NCBI GenBank assembly: GCA_018814875.1
Contig: JAHIYH010000036.1
Coordinates: 1-64,000 of the forward strand
Reading direction: 5' to 3'
Length of the DNA stretch: 64,000 bases
DNA from: Patescibacteria group bacterium
GTDB taxonomy: Bacteria; Patescibacteriota; Gracilibacteria; Peribacterales; Peribacteraceae
The position numbers and the translations under genes are program-made. The first letter of the stretch is position 1. Each line of letters opens with the position of its first letter. Under the pieces are notes generated by a model. That model was not told where the DNA came from, searched no databases, and saw nothing but the letters and a program-made list of their open reading frames with translations. This document shows positions 59,017 to 64,000 of the stretch, one piece after another.

Positions 59017-59045
59017 AGCGAGTCCTGCGAAGCGGGACGAGTCGA
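59017..59045. repeat. REP-like GC palindrome
   Basis: GAGTCCTGCGAAGCGGGACG then AGTC. It belongs to the TTCGACTC/GAGTCGAA family seen in recR, nusA and at 15732. The rest of 59005-59298 shows no gene; a TATAGATTAT-like -10 region lies just before 59299. Confidence 0.5.
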
Positions 59046-59298
59046 ATGGTCAGCTAAATGGTTCGTTTGAGTATATTCTGATGTTTTGGACTACGAGGGG
59101 CAAACCAGTTGATTCTCTTAAGTATTTTTACACTCCAGTACGACCAATTTCCTTAAAGAAAGCCTCTAGACTAATGGTTAGGCTGTGACCAGAGCGTTTC
59201 TATTTATTGGACGTTGGTTTTTGTCTTACCAAAGAGCAAAAACAACTAGTAGACCCTTTTGTGGTGTAAATATATAGATTATCATAGAATACACCTCT

Positions 59299-60660
59299 AT
59301 GGCAGATGCAAATCCAAAACAAGACTTTCCAGGAGGCATAGGTGTGCCACCTGATGCTGTTGATTACTTTGAGCATAAAAAATCAACACGAACGTATGTC
59401 AGCAAGCGCATTACAACAACTCCAAGAATTCCAGGTGAAGAACCAAAAAGACTGAGAATTGTCAGCAAAGTAATTGATAGTGATGAAAGTTGGGCAGAAG
59501 CGATTCAGAAAGGTGAATTAGTCTTAAGGATTACGTCAGGAGGTCGACAAGAGATTAAGGCAACGGTAAACGAGGACACACGTGGCATCTCAGTATTAAC
59601 AATACAGCGTTACAGTAAGCGCGAGGGGCAACCTGACAAGCCTATCAGGGAAAATTTTTCATTCATTGGAGGTGAAATAAAAAAGCTGAAGGATTTCATT
59701 GATTCTATTCAGTATGTCGATTTCCCTGATGGAAAGAAACGTGTAGAGGATTCAGAACTAAAACGTGTAAGGGAGTTTCTTTCAGAGAATCCAGATGTTG
59801 ATTTGCTTATAGAAATGGCACAACAAAATATTACCAAGGCAGATGTCGTTACAATTGCATACAGGAAGGAACAGTTGGAGATTTTTAGTAAACTACTGAA
59901 TGATGATGATTTCTTTAATAGAAAGAAGGTGGAATGGAAACAGGCTAGGGACGAAGATGTGTGGCAGTACTTCTTTGAACAGAATCACTGGATTTTTGGT
60001 TACGGACTTAGCTACATCTTCAATACACCCTTAGAAGGGAAGAAGCTTGAGCAAGTGGTGCGAGGTTCAGATGTTACACATGCAGGCAAAAGAGCTGATG
60101 GAGTTCTTAAAACACGAGGGATTATTAATTCTTTGTGTTTAGCAGAAATAAAAACACACAAAACCACACTACTAAAACAGATTTCAAAGGCTTATCGCAC
60201 AGAGTGTTGGCAGGTATCAGATGAGCTGAATGGAGGAATTATACAGTCCCATAAAACTGCTCAGAGCACCCTAGAGAATATTGGCTCAATGTTGCCAACA
60301 ACAACTGAGGATGGAACACCCACAGGAGAAACAGTATTTGCCTATCAGCCACGTTCCATTCTGATTGTCGGCTGCTTGGAAGAATTTATGTCAGACAATG
60401 GTGTGAACAAGGAGAAGTTTTCTTCATTTGAATTATTTAGGAAAAATATTACTAATCCTGAAATTATCACTTTCGATGAGTTATATGAGCGTGCAATATT
60501 TATTGTACAAAACAACGAAGAGAGTCAGATTATGGCAGCACATGAATCCGAAGAGGGTGACAGTGTCACACTAGATGTGACATCTAATTCACCTATTGAA
60601 AATGACATCGTAAAAGTTGCTTATGGTAGTGATGTAAAAGCTGAAGACCTACCATTCTAA
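59299..60660 (+). CDS. sduA: Shedu-type defence nuclease (SduA, DUF4263)
   Basis: 453 residues. An N-terminal sensing region (residues 1-200) precedes the C-terminal DUF4263-like nuclease: DVWQYFFEQNHWIFGYGLSY, then RADGVLKTRGIINSLCLAEI and KTH, giving the acidic D..EIK core of a PD-(D/E)xK site (about residues 270-295), and QVSDELNGGIIQSHKTAQST. Shedu is a single-gene anti-phage system. It starts the accessory region at the right end of the window. Confidence 0.82.
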   Translation: MADANPKQDFPGGIGVPPDAVDYFEHKKSTRTYVSKRITTTPRIPGEEPKRLRIVSKVIDSDESWAEAIQKGELVLRITSGGRQEIKATVNEDTRGISVLTIQRYSKREGQPDKPIRENFSFIGGEIKKLKDFIDSIQYVDFPDGKKRVEDSELKRVREFLSENPDVDLLIEMAQQNITKADVVTIAYRKEQLEIFSKLLNDDDFFNRKKVEWKQARDEDVWQYFFEQNHWIFGYGLSYIFNTPLEGKKLEQVVRGSDVTHAGKRADGVLKTRGIINSLCLAEIKTHKTTLLKQISKAYRTECWQVSDELNGGIIQSHKTAQSTLENIGSMLPTTTEDGTPTGETVFAYQPRSILIVGCLEEFMSDNGVNKEKFSSFELFRKNITNPEIITFDELYERAIFIVQNNEESQIMAAHESEEGDSVTLDVTSNSPIENDIVKVAYGSDVKAEDLPF

Positions 60661-60792
60661 GTTATCACTGCTAAAACGAAATCCTTTAATGGTCACAAAA
60701 GTTGAAATCATTCGTTCCAGTGAAGGGTTTTGCATTCCGAATCTCATAACACCTATCTTGCCCAATTACTGCTAATCAGACATGCTATTAAT

Positions 60793-61503
60793 ATGATGCA
60801 AATGACTGTTAATGCCGAGCTCCTGCGCTACTACAAAATTCTTAAATCCAGCAATTGCGTACAAATTGCACGAGAGATGATGAGACTGCAAAAAGATGAA
60901 TATCTACTTCGTTTTGAAGGTGGAAAAACTTGTACAACACGAACAAAAGATGCACTACGAAAACTGACTGACACGCCATCAGACGAGCAGTATTATTACA
61001 AAGAAGTTCAGGCGTATGTTCAAAAAAACATCATCGATTTTTACGACTTACCTTACGATGCAACATGGGTGCTTAGTTGCATATTCTACGGCTATCAATT
61101 CGTACCAGAACCCTTCACTGTACATCCGCCCCGAAAAAATGAAGAGGGCAATCTTACCATTTCAGTTGAAGTTGCCCAGAGACTCAGTGCCGACTCCAAG
61201 CGTGAATTATTAAAGCAAGTAGGGAAAGCGGTAGAAGAAGGAATAAATCTACTTGCTAAGCGCAAGCCAGATGTGGAGTACAACAAAATCAAACCCATTA
61301 AAAATCTTGATGAAAAATATGCTCTGGCAAAAGAGTACCCACGTCTACTGAAATTATCTTCAACAGAGCGTAAGTCAGAAGAAGATGATTTTGTAAAAAG
61401 GGCTTTCATTGCATTTAATAAAAAGGGTACATACACTTTTGCTGATGTCAGAATCGACTTAAAAGATTTTAAAAAAATGTTTGGAAAAGAGAATATTCGC
61501 TAA
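60793..61503 (+). CDS. hypothetical protein, accessory region
   Basis: 236 residues from ATG 60793; a TTG at 60730 would add 21. Mostly helical, basic, no TM. No family recognised. It starts an AT-rich run of small same-strand genes that look element- or phage-derived. Confidence 0.45.
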   Translation: MMQMTVNAELLRYYKILKSSNCVQIAREMMRLQKDEYLLRFEGGKTCTTRTKDALRKLTDTPSDEQYYYKEVQAYVQKNIIDFYDLPYDATWVLSCIFYGYQFVPEPFTVHPPRKNEEGNLTISVEVAQRLSADSKRELLKQVGKAVEEGINLLAKRKPDVEYNKIKPIKNLDEKYALAKEYPRLLKLSSTERKSEEDDFVKRAFIAFNKKGTYTFADVRIDLKDFKKMFGKENIR

Positions 61504-61589
61504 TCAAAGCCAAAATCACATGTGGAGAATACCGAAACGGTTAAGCCCCATCGAAAGAGTGAGTGTTTCGGGTTTCAATACCCTTTGCA

Positions 61590-61739
61590 ATGGGGCGCAA
61601 AGAGTATTCACCAAAACTTCGGCTGACAATTGAATTCTGCGACAACGATGAGGAATCGATGGATGCGTTTGTGAATGCAATTAAGACAGTCATTAACGCA
61701 GAAGAAAATGTTGTTTCTATTAACAATCAAACAACATGA
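61590..61739 (+). CDS. small protein, 49 residues
   Basis: ATG 61590 to TGA 61739: MGRKEYSPKLRLTIEFCDND then EESMDAFVNAIKTVINAEEN and VVSINNQTT. The stop overlaps the next ATG (ATGA), which argues that it is real and co-translated. No family recognised. It is too short for usual ORF cut-offs. Confidence 0.5.
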   Translation: MGRKEYSPKLRLTIEFCDNDEESMDAFVNAIKTVINAEENVVSINNQTT

Positions 61740-62374
61740 GAGAGGCTTCGCTGACACACAGGCATTCTGCTCCCGAATTGCTTACCAATAGCAACAGGTT
61801 TGGTCAGCAACATGCAAAGAATGTCCGTTACTTGAATGAAAATACATTGCGTAAATATTCACCTGTCATTCGTAACAAGATTCTTCAGGGAGTATTCATA
61901 GACAAGACAGTTGGTACATCAGATGACCCAGAAGAAAATTCTCTGACCAAAGAGGAGTTAGCAGTATTGCTGGAACTTAAAGCACTTAGAGGATTCAATA
62001 AAAACCTTGAGAAAATAAATGAGAGCAGGGTCAGTACAAAAGAACTTTTAGCAATGACTCAGAGTGCGAAGGTGTTGCATCTTATTTCTCAGTTAAGCAA
62101 TCAAAGCACTGACAAGAAGACCGAGATGCAGAGAGGAATCTACAAGTACAACAATGGCATGTACTTAGCCAGAAGCTATAAGCTAGTCGGCAACAATTAC
62201 TTTAAATTAGAGATTACCAAGGCACTCATTGGAAAGGCTACAAGCATGGACAGAAGGGCGACGGCACTAGGTTCTATGAAGCTAATGAAAGTCCTGTTAA
62301 ATGGAATAGAGGAGTTCGTTTTGCCTTACTGGTTGCATAACAAAGACTTCACTCCGCTCTACGCTAACCTTTAG
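61736..62374 (+). CDS. hypothetical protein, accessory region
   Basis: 212 residues. Helical; the middle reads KEELAVLLELKALRGFNKNL and the end KALIGKATSMDRRATALGSM. No family recognised. It is translationally coupled to the 49-residue gene. The 62375-62688 gap after it is AT-rich and I see no gene there; a CTCCG..CGGAG palindrome spans its stop. Confidence 0.5.
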   Translation: MREASLTHRHSAPELLTNSNRFGQQHAKNVRYLNENTLRKYSPVIRNKILQGVFIDKTVGTSDDPEENSLTKEELAVLLELKALRGFNKNLEKINESRVSTKELLAMTQSAKVLHLISQLSNQSTDKKTEMQRGIYKYNNGMYLARSYKLVGNNYFKLEITKALIGKATSMDRRATALGSMKLMKVLLNGIEEFVLPYWLHNKDFTPLYANL

Positions 62375-62688
62375 TCAGCCTCGGAGTGGTATTGCATATT
62401 ATTGGCTTAAATAAGCGAAATACTGCCTAACATCAGTATAGAAGTACCAACACAGAAATAAAAACTTATATGAGTTTTGATTCTTTTATTTCAACTTGGT
62501 CTCTTATGATTTTGAAACTTATTCATCACTGTCATTTATGATTTGCCTTGGTCAGAAACTAAATTGTACTTTTACAAGTTTTCAAACTTCTAAAAATTTT
62601 ATGAGGAAGTTAGCAAGACCAAGTTCATTCTTTTGTCATAAATCAAAAGTATACTGGGGTCTGTACTTGGCTTACTCTTAATATTTTC

Positions 62689-63261
62689 ATGTCAGAAACT
62701 GCTCTCCAATTGTCCAGAGGAAGAACTCCTGGAATTCAATTATCTAAGAACAAACAACGTAACGAATTTATAGTAGGAATGTTTGTTGCAGGCTACACAG
62801 CAACTACGATTCTAAAGAACGTGAACAGGCTTGCCCAAGATTCTGATTGGGGAGAGTTGGCTACAGAAAGAAGCGTGAAGCGGATTATTTCAGAACACTT
62901 TCAAGGGCATCCAATGTCAGCGGCCGAAGCTAAGGCTTACGATTTTGGTCGTCGTGAAGCCGCACTGGCACAACAACAAAAGCTCTATGAAGACCTCGCA
63001 CTACACTTACGCAAGAGAGAAAAGGCAGGCGACCTTTCGCCGTATGAATTTCAGTACACGAAACGCATCATGGCAAATATGCTTCAGAAAATTATAGAAA
63101 ACAACGGCTGGAATGCCAGTAAGAAAAATTGTGGCAAATATAATCAAGGCGAAACACAAATGGAAATCTTTGAACGCAATAGAGAAGAATTAATCCAGAA
63201 TGAAGAAGGCAGACAAAAGGTAATCGACTATATAGATTCTTTTTTGGGAGATGATGAATAG
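62689..63261 (+). CDS. HTH-containing protein, possibly terminase small-subunit-like
   Basis: 190 residues. An N-terminal helix-turn-helix-like region (RNEFIVGMFVAGYTATTILK..TERSVKRIISEHF) is followed by a helical region (REAALAQQQKLYEDLALHLR). The layout is that of small terminase or other phage packaging proteins, but the call is tentative; a plasmid or element regulator is also possible. Confidence 0.4.
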   Translation: MSETALQLSRGRTPGIQLSKNKQRNEFIVGMFVAGYTATTILKNVNRLAQDSDWGELATERSVKRIISEHFQGHPMSAAEAKAYDFGRREAALAQQQKLYEDLALHLRKREKAGDLSPYEFQYTKRIMANMLQKIIENNGWNASKKNCGKYNQGETQMEIFERNREELIQNEEGRQKVIDYIDSFLGDDE

Positions 63262-63386
63262 TGCGTAAGTGAGCCAAAATTTCCTTTATCAGTATTCAAA
63301 AAATCATTAAACTTATAAAAGTTACAAAAGTTTATTTAAGGCGCGTTCCCGAAATCAAGGGCTTAGCGTCTATTCGTCATAGGTAA

Positions 63387-63623
63387 ATGTCAGACACTCC
63401 TAAGCGCACCGAAAAAGAAAACCAACTGTTAGACCAGATGAGAAAATGCAAGGCAGAAATTGACAGGCTTGAATATGAGTCGGACTTATTAAGGATTCAG
63501 GACAAACAGGAAGCATCTTATAGAAAAGCCCACTCCGCCGAGCTTGGTAGACAGCACTTCAAAAAGCTTTCAGCGGAGTATAGAAGAATCTGGCTCAAGT
63601 GTAGAAGACTTTCAGACTTATAA
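63387..63623 (+). CDS. small coiled-coil protein
   Basis: 78 residues, highly charged: ENQLLDQMRKCKAEIDRLEY and LRIQDKQEASYRKAHSAELG form a predicted coiled coil. No family recognised. It lies in the small-gene run of the accessory region. Confidence 0.45.
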   Translation: MSDTPKRTEKENQLLDQMRKCKAEIDRLEYESDLLRIQDKQEASYRKAHSAELGRQHFKKLSAEYRRIWLKCRRLSDL

Positions 63624-63709
63624 CGCATTATAACTCCTAACCCCCTTTACCTCTATGACTGAATCCACATCACAGGCTCATTATTCTTATTTATTTACCC
63701 ATTCTTATA

Positions 63710-64000
63710 ATGTCTAATCCACATCCTATTTTCCAAAATAAAAATACACAGACCAAGCAACCGACACCTTTATTACAAGGTGGTCTAAGCAAAAATGCGG
63801 ACACCCCCTTCGCAAAAATGCGTATACCCCCTAGTCAATCAACTAACGACAGAGAGAAGTACGCCAAGAAGAAAGTCCAAGAGGCATTCAGAAAAGCACT
63901 TCTGGTCTGGCACAAAAATCCCAAGTTCCAAGGAAAAGATTTTCAGGTATGCAAAAAGGTCGTGTCAGAGATGTTTCCAAATCTTCCAGTTGAAGAGTTC
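63710..64000 (+). CDS. partial gene running off the window
   Basis: 97 codons without a stop: MSNPHPIFQNKNTQTKQPTP at the start, then a basic helical part (REKYAKKKVQEAFRKALLVW). Residues 27-45 come from two copies of a GCAAAAATGCG..ACCCCC direct repeat (63791-63831). The product is unknown. Confidence 0.5.
   Translation, partial: MSNPHPIFQNKNTQTKQPTPLLQGGLSKNADTPFAKMRIPPSQSTNDREKYAKKKVQEAFRKALLVWHKNPKFQGKDFQVCKKVVSEMFPNLPVEEF

Noticed and set aside
11955-63360. CRISPR array among the many repeat tracts
   Set aside because: Units are 7-12 bp, degenerate and without spacers; no cas genes.

Overview
The window looks like a chromosome segment of a Patescibacteria/CPR bacterium. A Peregrinibacteria- or Peribacteria-like lineage is my best guess, but this is inference from gene content with no rRNA to confirm it. 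Supporting signs are few Shine-Dalgarno sites, many single-TM surface proteins, a type IV pilus locus, RNase J, a four-helix-bundle (23S IVP/Avd-like) gene family, and intergenic spaces full of short, degenerate, often inverted repeat arrays. TGA, TAA and TAG all serve as stops, so code 11 applies and this is not a UGA-recoded lineage.

Layout. (1) 1-9 kb is an accessory zone. Three attC-like palindromes separate an AT-rich sodium:solute symporter, an exosortase with a probable dedicated substrate, and a BcgI-like restriction-modification unit flanked by inverted repeats. A Xer-type recombinase and a ParB-like protein follow, beside a duplicated gene end. (2) 9-25 kb is mostly chromosomal: an anchored surface protein, a flippase, pyrB and pyrC, a four-helix-bundle element, RNase J, a PP2C-like/propeller membrane protein, a nucleotidyltransferase, an LPDSG surface protein, prepilin peptidase, smpB and recR. 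It holds three candidate structured RNAs. (3) 25.2-32.2 kb is an island between recR and purH, bracketed by about 200-bp direct repeats that each include the recR 3' end. It carries a sulfotransferase, two methyltransferases, two glycosyltransferases, an MTTase-like radical-SAM enzyme and a secreted caspase-like protease. (4) 32-45.4 kb holds purH and a pilus cluster: REC protein, PilB, PilC, a 983-residue pilin-like protein, a propeller pilin, minor pilins and the major pilin. A second four-helix-bundle element interrupts it. (5) 45.7-59 kb contains a sensor kinase, a NYN protein behind a leader-peptide/terminator, RNase P RNA, tRNA-Thr(TGT), a polyprenyl sugar-phosphate transferase, a DnaQ/DinG-like fusion, nusA, lspA, murA, an MBL-like protein and a GNAT. 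(6) 59.3-64 kb is accessory: a Shedu-type defence nuclease, then small unknown genes that look phage- or element-derived.

Themes. Surface assembly dominates: pili, exosortase and LPxTG-like substrates, and glycan synthesis and modification. Repeats shape the genome in three ways. Inverted low-complexity arrays flank both four-helix-bundle genes and also occur alone. GC-rich REP-like palindromes sit inside genes (recR, pilB, pilC, rnpB) and appear to have cut the nusA tail. Gene 3' ends are duplicated on both sides of acquired DNA at two places. Identities were judged by eye from motifs; no database search was run.
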